Below are positions 18,703-27,840 of a stretch of 64,000 nt of DNA, one piece after another. Under the pieces are notes generated by a model. The model saw nothing but the letters and a program-made list of their open reading frames with translations, was not told the DNA's origin and did not search any database. The position numbers were made by a program, and so were the translations under genes. The DNA lies in assembly GCA_003279935.1 (NCBI GenBank), contig QCGL01000007.1, positions 1-64,000 of the forward strand, written 5' to 3'. Position 1 is the stretch's first letter; every line of letters starts with the position of its first letter. This DNA is from Prochlorococcus sp. AG-388-A04 (lineage in GTDB: Bacteria; Cyanobacteriota; Cyanobacteriia; PCC-6307; Cyanobiaceae).

Positions 18703-19861
18703 AAAATTTCTTTAATTCTGTATCAAATAAATTTAATAATCGATCTACATTCTCTTCACTAGAGTTAAAGCCCATTAATCCAATACGCCAAACCTTACCA
18801 GATAATGCACCTAATCCATTTCCTATTTCAATACCAAAATTTTTCAAAAGATGATTTCTAAATGCGTCTCCATCTACTGCAGGAGGAATTTTCACTGTTG
18901 TCAAAGTAGGTAATCTAAATTCACTTGAAACATGTAATTCCATACCTAGACTCTCTAATCCCTTCCATAATTTAATCGCATTAGAATTATGTCTTCTCCA
19001 AATATTTTCTAAGCCTTCATTTGCGATTAAGCGCAAACCCTCTCTTATTGCAAAATTCATATTCACTGGAGCCGTATGATGGTAAACACGATCAGATCCC
19101 CAATATCTATTCAATAACGATAAATCTAAGTACCAATTTGGAACTTTAGATGTTCTTGCACTAAGCTTATCTTCGGCACGTTTGTTCATTGTGAAAGGAC
19201 TAAGTCCAGGGGGGCAGCTTAGTCCTTTTTGACTACAACTATAAGCAAGATCAATTTTCCAATCATCAATAAAAAGTTCTAAAGCACCTAATGATGTGAC
19301 AGCATCAACTAAAAACAAACAATTATTCTTTCTGCATAAATCACCTATCCCTTCAAGAGGTTGTAATACGCCAGTTGATGTCTCAGCGTGAACAATAGCA
19401 AAAATTGATGGTTTATTAGTTTCTATTTCATATTTTATTTCTTCAAAAGTAAAACCTTCTCCCCATTGTTTTTCAATTACTGATACGTCTGCTTTATACC
19501 TCGATGCCATATCTACCAAACGATCCCCAAAGTATCCTTTTTTTGCGATTAGAATTTTTTCTCCAGGCTCTATAAAATTAGCAATAGATGCTTCCATAGC
19601 TGCGCTACCTGTACCACTCATGGGTAGAGTTATTCGATTATTACACTGCCATGTATATCTAAGTAATTTTTGAACGTCGGACATTAACTCTATATATGCC
19701 TCATCTAAATGTCCTATTGGATTAAGTGCTAAAGCCTTAAGGACTTCGGGATGAGCATTTGAAGGACCAGGCCCTAATAAAAGTCTTGAAGGAACAAAAG
19801 TTTTATCGAGATGAGGTAGATTCTCTTCATTTAAGGTTGAAATGAGTTTTGTTTCGGTCAA
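18677..19861 (-). CDS. Serine/alanine-glyoxylate aminotransferase family protein
   Basis: The 394-residue class-V PLP aminotransferase has the N-terminal LLLGPGPSNAHPEVL, the GTGSAAMEAS phosphate-binding turn, VDAVTSLG whose Asp contacts the cofactor, and SCSQKGLSCPPGLS, whose Lys is the likely Schiff-base residue. Family members use glyoxylate as amino acceptor with serine or alanine as donor. In cyanobacteria this fits photorespiratory glycolate recycling, upstream of the glycerate kinase encoded at 55344-56288. It diverges from glnA over a 213-nt region. Confidence 0.92.
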   Translation of the reverse strand: MTETKLISTLNEENLPHLDKTFVPSRLLLGPGPSNAHPEVLKALALNPIGHLDEAYIELMSDVQKLLRYTWQCNNRITLPMSGTGSAAMEASIANFIEPGEKILIAKKGYFGDRLVDMASRYKADVSVIEKQWGEGFTFEEIKYEIETNKPSIFAIVHAETSTGVLQPLEGIGDLCRKNNCLFLVDAVTSLGALELFIDDWKIDLAYSCSQKGLSCPPGLSPFTMNKRAEDKLSARTSKVPNWYLDLSLLNRYWGSDRVYHHTAPVNMNFAIREGLRLIANEGLENIWRRHNSNAIKLWKGLESLGMELHVSSEFRLPTLTTVKIPPAVDGDAFRNHLLKNFGIEIGNGLGALSGKVWRIGLMGFNSSEENVDRLLNLFDTELKKFSIFDSSSF

Positions 19862-20000
19862 ACTTATTAAATCATTACTTTTAAATTAAACTAATTTCTC
19901 TACTAAAGCGAAGAATGTTTAAAGAAATTCATCCAATTTAAATATTTTAGTTAACAATTAGTAAACATATAACTTGAAATACTCAAAGAACATATCAAGT

Positions 20001-20052
20001 GTTGAAAAAAGTGACTTCTGATACATAATTAGATTCATCAACTTATTAATTT
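20001..20052 (+). promoter_or_regulatory. Candidate glnA promoter with NtcA-like site
   Basis: GTGacttctgaTAC at 20011-20024 matches the NtcA pattern GTA-N8-TAC with one change. Exactly 22 nt later TAATTT (20047-20052) matches TAnnnT, the spacing of NtcA-activated promoters. However, transcription from it would start near 20059, inside the Shine-Dalgarno GGAGGT (20057-20062). A sigma-70-like alternative, TTGAAA (20002-20007), 16 nt, CATAAT (20024-20029), would leave an intact leader of about 40 nt. One of the two is probably the glnA promoter; the choice cannot be made by eye. Confidence 0.45.
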
Positions 20053-20074
20053 TATTGGAGGTATAATTAAAGAA

Positions 20075-21496
20075 ATGTCCAAGTCTCCCCAAGACGTTTT
20101 AAGTCAGATTAAGGATGAAGGAATTGAACTCATCGATCTAAAGTTCACTGACATTCATGGTAAATGGCAACATCTAACCTTGACATCTGACATGATAGAA
20201 GAAGAATCATTCACTGAAGGTCTTGCCTTTGATGGATCTTCTATAAGAGGTTGGAAAGCGATTAACGCATCTGACATGTCTATGGTTCCAGATTCAAGTA
20301 CCGCATGGATCGATCCTTTTTATAAACATAAAACCTTAAGTATGATCTGCTCTATTCAAGAGCCGCGAAGTGGAGAACCTTATGATAGGTGCCCAAGATC
20401 ATTAGCTCAAAAGGCATTAAAATATTTAGATTCCACAGGTATAGCAGATACCGCATTCTTTGGACCAGAGCCAGAATTCTTTTTATTCGATGATGTTAGA
20501 TATGACTCTAAGGAAGGTGGTTGTTTTTATAGTGTAGATACTATTGAAGCTCCCTGGAATACTGGACGAACAGAAGAAGGTGGTAACTTAGGTTATAAAA
20601 TTCAATACAAAGAAGGCTATTTCCCAGTTGCTCCTAATGACACAGCTCAAGACATAAGATCTGAAATGTTATTGCTAATGGGTGAATTAGGAATTCCAAC
20701 TGAAAAGCATCACCATGAAGTGGCCGGAGCTGGTCAACATGAACTTGGGATGAAATTTGATTCCTTAATTAATTCTGCTGATAGCGTTATGACATACAAA
20801 TATGTTGTAAGAAACGTAGCAAAAAAATACGGAAAAACAGCGACATTTATGCCTAAACCTGTGTTTAACGATAATGGAACAGGCATGCATGTTCATCAAA
20901 GTTTATGGAAAAGTGGTCAACCTCTATTTTATGGCGAAGGATCATATGCAAATCTATCTCAGACCGCAAGGTGGTATATCGGAGGTATATTAAAACACGC
21001 CCCATCATTCCTTGCATTTACTAATCCAACAACTAATAGCTATAAAAGATTAGTCCCAGGATTTGAAGCTCCGGTTAACCTAGTTTACTCAGAGGGTAAT
21101 AGATCAGCAGCTGTAAGAATTCCTTTAACTGGACCTAGTCCAAAAGCTAAAAGATTAGAATTTAGATCAGGCGACGCACTAGCTAACCCTTATTTAGCAT
21201 TTTCTGTAATGATGTTAGCTGGTATTGATGGGATTAAGAATCAAATTGATCCTGGTGATGGAGTGGACGTTGACTTATTTGAATTACCAGCAGAGGAACT
21301 ATCAAAAATAGATACAGTTCCCTCATCTCTAAACGATTCACTAAATGCACTTAAAGCAGATAAAGATTATTTGTTAGCGGGAGGAGTATTTACAGAAGAT
21401 TTCATTGATAATTTTATTGATATAAAGTATGAAGAGGTTCAACAATTAAGGCAAAGACCTCACCCACATGAATTTTTTATGTACTATGACGCTTAA
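20075..21496 (+). CDS. glnA: Glutamine synthetase type I
   Basis: The 473-residue enzyme makes glutamine from glutamate, ammonium and ATP, the entry point for ammonium released by the urease encoded at 60-64 kb. Signatures include FDGSSIRGW near the start, [33 protein letters not shown] and [16 protein letters not shown]. At the position where enterobacterial GSI has the adenylylated Tyr, this protein has Phe402 (DLFELPAEE), consistent with no control by adenylylation. GGAGGT at 20057-20062 serves as ribosome site. A strong terminator follows. Confidence 0.98.
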   Translation: MSKSPQDVLSQIKDEGIELIDLKFTDIHGKWQHLTLTSDMIEEESFTEGLAFDGSSIRGWKAINASDMSMVPDSSTAWIDPFYKHKTLSMICSIQEPRSGEPYDRCPRSLAQKALKYLDSTGIADTAFFGPEPEFFLFDDVRYDSKEGGCFYSVDTIEAPWNTGRTEEGGNLGYKIQYKEGYFPVAPNDTAQDIRSEMLLLMGELGIPTEKHHHEVAGAGQHELGMKFDSLINSADSVMTYKYVVRNVAKKYGKTATFMPKPVFNDNGTGMHVHQSLWKSGQPLFYGEGSYANLSQTARWYIGGILKHAPSFLAFTNPTTNSYKRLVPGFEAPVNLVYSEGNRSAAVRIPLTGPSPKAKRLEFRSGDALANPYLAFSVMMLAGIDGIKNQIDPGDGVDVDLFELPAEELSKIDTVPSSLNDSLNALKADKDYLLAGGVFTEDFIDNFIDIKYEEVQQLRQRPHPHEFFMYYDA

Positions 21497-21533
21497 GTCA
21501 GAGTAAAAAATTTAAAAATTTAAGAAATCTTTT

Positions 21534-21574
21534 TGAGAATTATCACAAATAATTCTCAGATTGATTTTTTTTTT
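21534..21574 (+). terminator. Rho-independent terminator after glnA
   Basis: A perfect 10-bp inverted repeat, TGAGAATTAT (21534-21543) and ATAATTCTCA (21549-21558), surrounds a 5-nt loop CACAA. Six nt later comes a run of ten T (21565-21574). It sits 37 nt after the glnA stop and 30 nt before the next gene on the same strand, so it should make glnA monocistronic. It is the clearest intrinsic terminator I see in the window. Confidence 0.85.
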
Positions 21575-21603
21575 GTTGGAATATAGTTAAGTAACATTAA
21601 AAA

Positions 21604-22659
21604 ATGGTAAAAGAACAATTTTCAAAAATTGCATATAAAACACTTCAACAAGGAAAAAGTATCGCTGGATTAGCTCATAAAGAATTAAGCACAAGAATAA
21701 TGAATTTCGTACTCCCTGATAATAAGCTTGGTAATCTTAATATCGACAAAAAACTCTTGGTCGATATCCAAAATTCAATGGATCGTCTTAGAGAAGAGGA
21801 TTGGAATGATGCGGAAAAAAATATATATCCTCAGAAATTATTATTTGATGAACCTTGGCTGAGATATTTAACCCAATATCCAAAAATTTGGCTGGACATG
21901 CCAAACACATGGGACAGAAGAAGAAAACAAAATTATAAAGATCTTCCTAATAACATAGAGAATGAAAACTACCCAAAGTACTACTTAAGAAATTTTCACC
22001 ATCAGACAGATGGTTATCTTTCTGATTTTTCGGCGAGTATTTATGATTTACAAGTAGAAATTCTTTTTAATGGAAGTGCTGATGCTATGAGAAGAAGAAT
22101 AATTAAACCCCTTAAGGAAGGATTAAATAATTTTAGTAATAGAAAAAAAAGTTCATTAAAAATTCTTGATGTTGCTACAGGTTCTGGTAGAACACTTAAA
22201 CAACTAAGAGGTGCATTCCCTAAAGAAAAAATTATAGGACTTGATTTGTCCGGATCATACTTAAAAGAAGCAAGTAGATTTATTTCAAATTTAGATGGTG
22301 ATTTAATAGAATTAATTAAAGGAAATGCTGAAAACTTACCATTTGAAGATAACAGTATTCAAGGAATCACTTGTGTTTATTTATTCCATGAATTACCCAG
22401 AACAATAAGAGAAAATGTCCTAAAAGAATTCTTTAGAGTACTTGAACCAGATGGAATATTAATTCTTGCTGATTCAATACAAGTAAATGATTCACCTGAT
22501 TTTATCCAGATAATGGAAAATTTTTATAAATCATTCCATGAACCCTTTTATTGTGATTACATCAAAGAAGATCTAACTTCTAAAATAAAAGATATAGGCT
22601 TTAATAACATAAAATCAGATTCATTTTTCATGACTAAAGTATGGTCTGCTATAAAATGA
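21604..22659 (+). CDS. Class I SAM-dependent methyltransferase
   Basis: The 351-residue protein has an N-terminal region of about 170 residues followed by a Rossmann methyltransferase core. Motif I is LDVATGSGRTLKQL, the acidic strand end is GLDLSGSYL, and ENLPFEDNSIQGITCVYLFHEL is the post-I region typical of UbiE/MenG-like enzymes. The substrate is unknown; membership in the methyltransferase-11 type suggests a small molecule or lipid/quinone target. The long N-terminus (FHHQTDGYLSDFSASIYDLQVEILF) looks conserved and probably determines the substrate. It precedes a small gene by 20 nt. Confidence 0.85.
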   Translation: MVKEQFSKIAYKTLQQGKSIAGLAHKELSTRIMNFVLPDNKLGNLNIDKKLLVDIQNSMDRLREEDWNDAEKNIYPQKLLFDEPWLRYLTQYPKIWLDMPNTWDRRRKQNYKDLPNNIENENYPKYYLRNFHHQTDGYLSDFSASIYDLQVEILFNGSADAMRRRIIKPLKEGLNNFSNRKKSSLKILDVATGSGRTLKQLRGAFPKEKIIGLDLSGSYLKEASRFISNLDGDLIELIKGNAENLPFEDNSIQGITCVYLFHELPRTIRENVLKEFFRVLEPDGILILADSIQVNDSPDFIQIMENFYKSFHEPFYCDYIKEDLTSKIKDIGFNNIKSDSFFMTKVWSAIK

Positions 22660-22679
22660 AGAAGCAATAAACAATTACT

Positions 22680-22934
22680 ATGAATAACTCGGATGAAGAT
22701 ACTATTCAACTTGCTCAAAAACTAAATAATAAGTTAAAAATTAATCACCTGGATTGGCACAAACTAAAGGGTAAAAAATTAAATAGATCAGCAGAACTTA
22801 TATCAGCTGCATTATGCCAATTACTAATTTCAGAGAATGAGGAGGATACTATAAATTATTTAGAAGAAAGTATAAAATGGCTAAAAGAAATTAATGTAGA
22901 CAAGCCATGTCCAAGTAAAAATTCATCTTTTTAA
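22680..22934 (+). CDS. Small conserved cyanobacterial protein, DUF6439-like
   Basis: This 84-residue soluble, helical protein has the pattern TIQLAQKLNNKLK and RSAELISAALCQLL, followed by an acidic helix and LKEINVDKPCPSK. It resembles a short cyanobacterial family I recall as DUF6439, but I cannot verify this. The function is unknown. It follows the methyltransferase by 20 nt and its last 12 nt overlap the convergent anti-sigma-type gene. Confidence 0.7.
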   Translation: MNNSDEDTIQLAQKLNNKLKINHLDWHKLKGKKLNRSAELISAALCQLLISENEEDTINYLEESIKWLKEINVDKPCPSKNSSF

Positions 22935-23366
22935 GGCTAATTGAAGCCTATTACCCTTATTACTCCATCTAATATCATCAAAACATTCGTTTATTATATA
23001 AAGACCCCGCCCATTTAATGAAGTAATTTTTTTAGGTAATTTATATAATCTTTTTTTTATTTCTAAACCATTACCTTGATCTTGAATCTGCCATACACAC
23101 CATTTAGGAGTAATGATTCTTCGAACTCTAATAGATTTATTAGGATCTAATTTATTGCCATGCGTAACGGCATTTATAAGTGCTTCATGTAAACCAAGTT
23201 TTATGTTGTATCTGTATTGAGAAGTATTTAACGGCTCTAATAATAAATCAACAAAATCATTTAATTGTAGTGAAGAATTTAATTCAAAATTAGACCAGTT
23301 AATTGCTGGTCTGTTAAGTAAATCAATAATAAAATTTAAAAGAATTTTGCCCTGAAAAAAGGACAT
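22923..23366 (-). CDS. Anti-sigma-factor type histidine-kinase-like ATPase
   Basis: The 147-residue protein has the GHKL elements of the RsbW/SpoIIAB serine-kinase family: N box LHEALINAVTHGNK, G1 box IQDQGNG and G2 region LNGRGLYIINECFDD. Such proteins bind a sigma factor or phosphorylate a STAS-domain antagonist in partner-switch signalling. There is no sensor domain. No STAS gene is adjacent, but one lies about 24 kb away at 47621-47986. The 3' end overlaps the preceding convergent gene by 12 nt. Confidence 0.88.
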   Translation of the reverse strand: MSFFQGKILLNFIIDLLNRPAINWSNFELNSSLQLNDFVDLLLEPLNTSQYRYNIKLGLHEALINAVTHGNKLDPNKSIRVRRIITPKWCVWQIQDQGNGLEIKKRLYKLPKKITSLNGRGLYIINECFDDIRWSNKGNRLQLALKR

Positions 23367-23416
23367 AATTTTTATATCTATATTAAAAATATTTTAACTT
23401 ATCAAATAGCTCTAGA

Positions 23417-24151
23417 TCAAAGAATGTTATTATGCCTCAATGAAATTGCTGGATGTCTGAGAATAGAATCCATAAGTCTTACCCCCCTAAGTTGATTGAT
23501 TAATGGCATGTGTCCTTCAGGAGCCTCTAATGTCCAACTAAATGAACTTGGGTATCTTGTCCAGTATCCATCTTTTTTCCATCCTATCTTTGGCCATAAC
23601 AATTCATATTTTTTTCCAACTGATTTAAGAAGTTTAGCTTGTATAGAAAAACCAAACCTGCCATTTGAATAAATAGTCCATAATCTATCTATCGTTTGAA
23701 GATCAGTGCCTGACATATTATTTACCTCACTATAAAAAACATAACCACGATTTTCAGCAAGCTTACCAGCAAGTTTTCTTAAATATGAACTAGTTAATCT
23801 ATCAGCATCTTCAAATTTTTGTTCTAATAACATCAACTGTAGTTCTTCATAGTTAATGTTTTCATCTGAAGAAGTAAAAAACCAATTATTATATTTTTTA
23901 TCATTAAAAAAAATTGGTTTATGTTTTTTTAATACTTGTAGTAACCAACCAACAGCCCAATCATCTCCTTTCTGATCAAAATTATCAAATATTTTCTTTC
24001 CAATCAGAAATATGTTTTCAACATCAGATTCAATATCAGATAATAAATTTATTCTTTTTCGTTGATTTGATTTAACAAAAATATTAATTAAATTTAATGT
24101 ACTCTTATAATGGCCTTCTTGATCTTTGTTTGTCATTTCTAATAAATCCAT
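23417..24151 (-). CDS. GUN4 domain protein (tetrapyrrole-binding)
   Basis: The 244-residue protein has a helical N-terminal part and a C-terminal GUN4 domain: LKKLAGKLAENRGY-like helices, LQTIDRLWTIYSNGRFGFSIQ, then the Trp-rich GWKKDGYWTRYPSSFSW and APEGHMP. GUN4 binds protoporphyrin IX and Mg-protoporphyrin and stimulates the ChlH subunit of magnesium chelatase in chlorophyll synthesis. Whether this is the main GUN4 or a Ycf53-like paralogue cannot be settled here. It diverges from mnmH with only 19 nt between the start codons. Confidence 0.9.
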   Translation of the reverse strand: MDLLEMTNKDQEGHYKSTLNLINIFVKSNQRKRINLLSDIESDVENIFLIGKKIFDNFDQKGDDWAVGWLLQVLKKHKPIFFNDKKYNNWFFTSSDENINYEELQLMLLEQKFEDADRLTSSYLRKLAGKLAENRGYVFYSEVNNMSGTDLQTIDRLWTIYSNGRFGFSIQAKLLKSVGKKYELLWPKIGWKKDGYWTRYPSSFSWTLEAPEGHMPLINQLRGVRLMDSILRHPAISLRHNNIL

Positions 24152-24170
24152 CTAATTTTTAAAACTATCC

Positions 24171-25223
24171 ATGAACTCCAGAAAAGAAGAACTAGAGAAA
24201 TTCAGGCAGTTCAACGGCCCACTTATTGATGTTAGGAGTCCAGGAGAATATTATAAAGGACATATGCCAAATTCTATAAATATTCCGTTATTTGATAATG
24301 AAGAGAGATCAATATTAGGAATTGTATATAAAAATAACGGAAGAGAAAAAGCAGTAATAAAAGGTTTGGAATTTTTAGCAATAAAAATTGAAAATATTAT
24401 CAATAAGTTATTTGAAGTTATAAATGATTATAAATTGAAAAGTTATAATTCACAATTTAATGATCCCACTTTAAAAATCTACTGTGCTAGGGGTGGAATG
24501 AGATCTCAAAGTATATGCTGGCTTTTAGAAAAATATAATTATAGAAGTGTAACGTTAAATAATGGCTATAAAAGCTACAGAAAATGGACTTTAGATAGCT
24601 TTAATCAAGAATGGGAAATAGTAGTTATGGGAGGAAAAACCGGAACTGGTAAAACTAGAATATTAAAATTACTTCGTGATAACAATTATCAGATCATTGA
24701 TTTAGAAGGGTTAGCCAGTCATAGAGGAAGTACTTTTGGCGGACTCGGTATGACAGCACAACCATCAAATGAACAATTTGAAAATATGCTCGCAGAGGAA
24801 TTAAAAGGTTTTATAAAAAATAAGAAAATATTCATCGAAGCTGAAAGTGCAAATATTGGAAAATGTAAAATACCTCATGAGTTTTTTAGTCAAATGAAAA
24901 CAGCAGATAGAATTGAAATAAAAAAAAGTGAATCAAATCGTATAGATGAATTAATTAAAACTTATAGTATTTTTGAAGAAAAAGATCTTATAGAAGCTGT
25001 TTTAAGAATAAAGAAAAGATTAGGTCCACAAAGAACAACAATTGCAATCGAGTCAATTAAAAATAAAGATTGGCAATCGGTTTGTAAGTCTGTTTTAGAA
25101 TATTATGATAAGTGCTATGAGTATGAAAAAACAGGGAATAATAATATTAAAACATTAGATATGACAGATGTTCTTGACGATCAAACAACATTGAGATTAA
25201 TAAATGAATATATGAAATCATGA
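24171..25223 (+). CDS. mnmH: tRNA 2-selenouridine synthase (MnmH/SelU)
   Basis: The 350-residue protein fuses a rhodanese domain with a P-loop domain. The rhodanese part has IDVRSPGEYYKGHMPNSIN and the catalytic-loop Cys105 in YCARGGMRS. The P-loop is GGKTGTGKT at 154-162, followed by DLEGLASHRGSTFGG. MnmH converts 2-thiouridine at the wobble position of tRNAs for Lys, Glu and Gln to 2-selenouridine via a geranylated intermediate. No selD is visible in this window, so whether selenium is used is open. Confidence 0.92.
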   Translation: MNSRKEELEKFRQFNGPLIDVRSPGEYYKGHMPNSINIPLFDNEERSILGIVYKNNGREKAVIKGLEFLAIKIENIINKLFEVINDYKLKSYNSQFNDPTLKIYCARGGMRSQSICWLLEKYNYRSVTLNNGYKSYRKWTLDSFNQEWEIVVMGGKTGTGKTRILKLLRDNNYQIIDLEGLASHRGSTFGGLGMTAQPSNEQFENMLAEELKGFIKNKKIFIEAESANIGKCKIPHEFFSQMKTADRIEIKKSESNRIDELIKTYSIFEEKDLIEAVLRIKKRLGPQRTTIAIESIKNKDWQSVCKSVLEYYDKCYEYEKTGNNNIKTLDMTDVLDDQTTLRLINEYMKS

Positions 25224-25279
25224 ATTTTAACGAAATATGCTTTTATTATCTACAATATAAAATTAACTTTTAAATTATT

Positions 25280-25633
25280 ATGGCAGAAAATAACTTAGCA
25301 AAAATTCAATTTTATGAAGGAACTGATGAACCAGTTGTTCCAGAAATTAGATTAACAAGAGGTAATGATGGTACTACTGGACAAGCAATATTTATATTCG
25401 AAAAACCTCAAGCATTATCTTCAATTGCAGATGGTGAAATTACAGGAATGAGAATGATTGATTCCGAAGGGGAAATTTTAACCAGAGAAGTTAAAGTCAA
25501 ATTTGTTGATGGTGAACCAATGTTTTTAGAGGGAACCTATATATGGAAAACTAAATCTGATTTTGATAGATTTATGAGGTTTGCTAATAGTTATGCCAAA
25601 TCAAATGGATTAGGATATTCTGAGAAGAAGTAA
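25280..25633 (+). CDS. psb28: Photosystem II assembly protein Psb28
   Basis: The 117-residue soluble protein has the Psb28 pattern [19 protein letters not shown], followed by [14 protein letters not shown] and the C-terminal [16 protein letters not shown]. Psb28 binds photosystem II assembly intermediates at the cytosolic face near CP47 and is absent from the mature complex. The length is normal. It stands 56 nt after mnmH and 14 nt before a transporter gene. Confidence 0.95.
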   Translation: MAENNLAKIQFYEGTDEPVVPEIRLTRGNDGTTGQAIFIFEKPQALSSIADGEITGMRMIDSEGEILTREVKVKFVDGEPMFLEGTYIWKTKSDFDRFMRFANSYAKSNGLGYSEKK

Positions 25634-25647
25634 ATAGATTATGAAAA

Positions 25648-26691
25648 TTGAATCGTTCCTTATATTTTAGATTTTCTGTAGTAATAATAACCTTTTTAAT
25701 AGTATGGACCTTGAGGGATTTCATGCTTTTAATAATTTGTTCGTTAGTAATATCAAATGTAGTTAGTAATTTATGTAATCAAATACAAACAATTTTAAAA
25801 TTACCAAGATTTCTTTCCTTATTGATTGTTGTATTAGGAATATCATTCATGATATTTGCTATTTCTATCATTGTATTACCTCCATTCATAAGAGAATTTA
25901 ATGAAATATTAATAGATATTCCAAATGGATTATCAAGGGTTAATGAATTGATCAACTCTAATCTAAATAGATTAAACGATTTACTTTATGGTAATGAATC
26001 TGAAAGGACAGTAAATATATTCGACCTTGTTAATAATGTAATTCCAATTCCAGATGGCGCTACTATTGCCAAAGCAATTCAAGAAAGTTTTATAAATATA
26101 ATAAATTTAGCTGGAAACCTCGGATCTGGATTTATAAGAATAATATTTGTATTAGTTGTAAGTTTTATGATATCCATTGAACCAAAATCTTATAAAGAGG
26201 GAGTACTCCTTATAGTTCCTAAAGTTTATCGAAATAAATTCAGGATTATATTAGAAAAGTGTAATGTTGCATTAACAAATTGGACTTTTTCTATAGTGAT
26301 AAGTTCAATATCAGTAGGTTTATTATCTTTAATAGTTTTATCAATTTTAGATGTTAAATATGTAGTATCAAATGCAATCATAGCAATGATCTTAAACATA
26401 ATTCCTAACATCGGACCAGTTTTAAGTGGAATATTCCCAATCTCAATTGCACTTTTAGATAACTTTTGGAAACCACTAGCTGTTTTTGGGGCTTATATCA
26501 TCATTCAAAATATAGAAAGTTATGTAATAATGCCCTCAATTTTGAAGAAGAAAACAAATTTACTTCCGGGATTAACATTAATATCTCAATTTGGATTTAC
26601 TTTCATCTTTGGTCCTTTAGGATTAGTATTATCTTTGCCAATTGTAGTGGTAACACAAGTATTAATAAAAGAGCTAATTTATGATAATTAA
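25648..26691 (+). CDS. AI-2E family (PerM-like) transporter
   Basis: The 347-residue protein has about eight membrane helices and the AI-2E/UPF0118 family layout. A central amphipathic region (FNEILIDIPNGLSRVNELI) is followed by helices containing MILNIIPNIGPVLSGIFPI and IIQNIESYVIMPSILKK. The family includes exporters such as TqsA and PerM, and several members act in Na+/H+ exchange; the substrate is unknown here. The start is TTG at 25648, because an ATG seven bases earlier is in another frame and soon stops. Confidence 0.88.
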   Translation: MNRSLYFRFSVVIITFLIVWTLRDFMLLIICSLVISNVVSNLCNQIQTILKLPRFLSLLIVVLGISFMIFAISIIVLPPFIREFNEILIDIPNGLSRVNELINSNLNRLNDLLYGNESERTVNIFDLVNNVIPIPDGATIAKAIQESFINIINLAGNLGSGFIRIIFVLVVSFMISIEPKSYKEGVLLIVPKVYRNKFRIILEKCNVALTNWTFSIVISSISVGLLSLIVLSILDVKYVVSNAIIAMILNIIPNIGPVLSGIFPISIALLDNFWKPLAVFGAYIIIQNIESYVIMPSILKKKTNLLPGLTLISQFGFTFIFGPLGLVLSLPIVVVTQVLIKELIYDN

Positions 26692-26697
26692 AGACTT

Positions 26698-26880
26698 TTA
26701 TTTAGTTAATTTTTTATACAAATATGGATAAGAAAAAAGTATAAAGAAGGAAAGAGGATGTTTAGAGAATGCAAAATATAAGGAATTAAATGTAAAATGA
26801 TCTATTAGTATTCTTAATTCAGTAGATAAATCAATTAATACTAAAGAAAATAGAAGAATTAAATAGTAATTTATTTTCAT
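26698..26880 (-). CDS. Small 60-residue membrane protein next to secF
   Basis: The frame encodes MKINYYLILLFSLVLIDL, a polar middle and a second hydrophobic segment (HPLSFFILFSYPYLYKK). An AAAGGAG Shine-Dalgarno lies 7 nt before the ATG, one of the best ribosome sites in the window, which supports a real gene. It follows secF by 17 nt on the same strand and ends 6 nt from the convergent transporter gene. I do not recognise the family. A role linked to SecDF is only suggested by position. Confidence 0.75.
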   Translation of the reverse strand: MKINYYLILLFSLVLIDLSTELRILIDHFTFNSLYFAFSKHPLSFFILFSYPYLYKKLTK

Positions 26881-26897
26881 TAAATTACTCCTTTAGT

Positions 26898-27815
26898 TTA
26901 ATCTTTAATTAGAAATGAAGGTGCTAGTAATATACTTGAATAACTACCAATTAAAATTCCTAGCGTCAAAGATACAGAAAACCAAAATAGTGAATATGAA
27001 CCAAAAATTATTAGGGTTAGAAGAGGTATTAATGTTGTAATACTAGTAAAAAACGTTCTTCGAAAAGATTCATTAACAGAAATTTGGATTGTTTTATTAT
27101 ATATATCTGAATTTTTCTTTAAATTTTCTCTAATCCTATCAAAAATGACAACTGTATCATTTACTGAATAGCCAGCTATTGTTAATAAAGAAACGGCAAA
27201 CAAACTATTTACCTCAATAGACAATAGGACACCTAACCACGAAAAAATACCAAAAACAATAAGTAAATCATGGAATAAAGCTAATAAAGCAAACAATGCA
27301 TATTTCTTATCAAATCGAATAGAGATATATAAAGATATTGCAAATAAAGAAACTAATAAGGAGGTCGCACAATTTGTAAGAAGTTTTTTTCCAAGTTTAG
27401 GACCTATTATTCTAGAGTTTTTACTTTCATAATTTAAAGGACCTAAAATTTTATCAACATTAGATATCAAATTATTTGATTCTTCAATAGTTAAATAAGG
27501 CGTCCGAATAGAAATTAAACTATTATTATTTTGAATTTGTAATTTAATATTGTTTAGAAGAGTTTTATTATTTGAAAAAGTTCTCAATTTTTCAATAACT
27601 AAATCAGGGGAAATATTTTCACATTCTTCTTTACAACTCCTCTCAATTCTTAATTCATTACCTCCAATAAAGTCCATTCCAAGATTAATAGGTTTTTTAA
27701 ATGAAGTGTAAAAAGTTGAATATAAAATCCCAATTAAACTTAACAATATAAGAAAAGATGAAAATCCAAATATTTTATTTTTATTTTTAATTAAATTAAA
27801 ACTGAATGATGTCAT
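26898..27815 (-). CDS. secF: Protein translocase subunit SecF
   Basis: The 305-residue RND-type subunit has six membrane helices. It shows the first-loop motif LGMDFIGGNELRI, a short periplasmic domain, RIIGPKLGKKL before the second helix, and GYSVNDTVVIFDRIRENL, the proton-relay region. SecF with SecD uses the proton gradient to pull preproteins out of the SecYEG channel. The length is normal for the unfused form. It follows secD by 25 nt. Confidence 0.96.
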   Translation of the reverse strand: MTSFSFNLIKNKNKIFGFSSFLILLSLIGILYSTFYTSFKKPINLGMDFIGGNELRIERSCKEECENISPDLVIEKLRTFSNNKTLLNNIKLQIQNNNSLISIRTPYLTIEESNNLISNVDKILGPLNYESKNSRIIGPKLGKKLLTNCATSLLVSLFAISLYISIRFDKKYALFALLALFHDLLIVFGIFSWLGVLLSIEVNSLFAVSLLTIAGYSVNDTVVIFDRIRENLKKNSDIYNKTIQISVNESFRRTFFTSITTLIPLLTLIIFGSYSLFWFSVSLTLGILIGSYSSILLAPSFLIKD

Positions 27816-27840
27816 GAACTAGATAATTAATAAATTAAAA

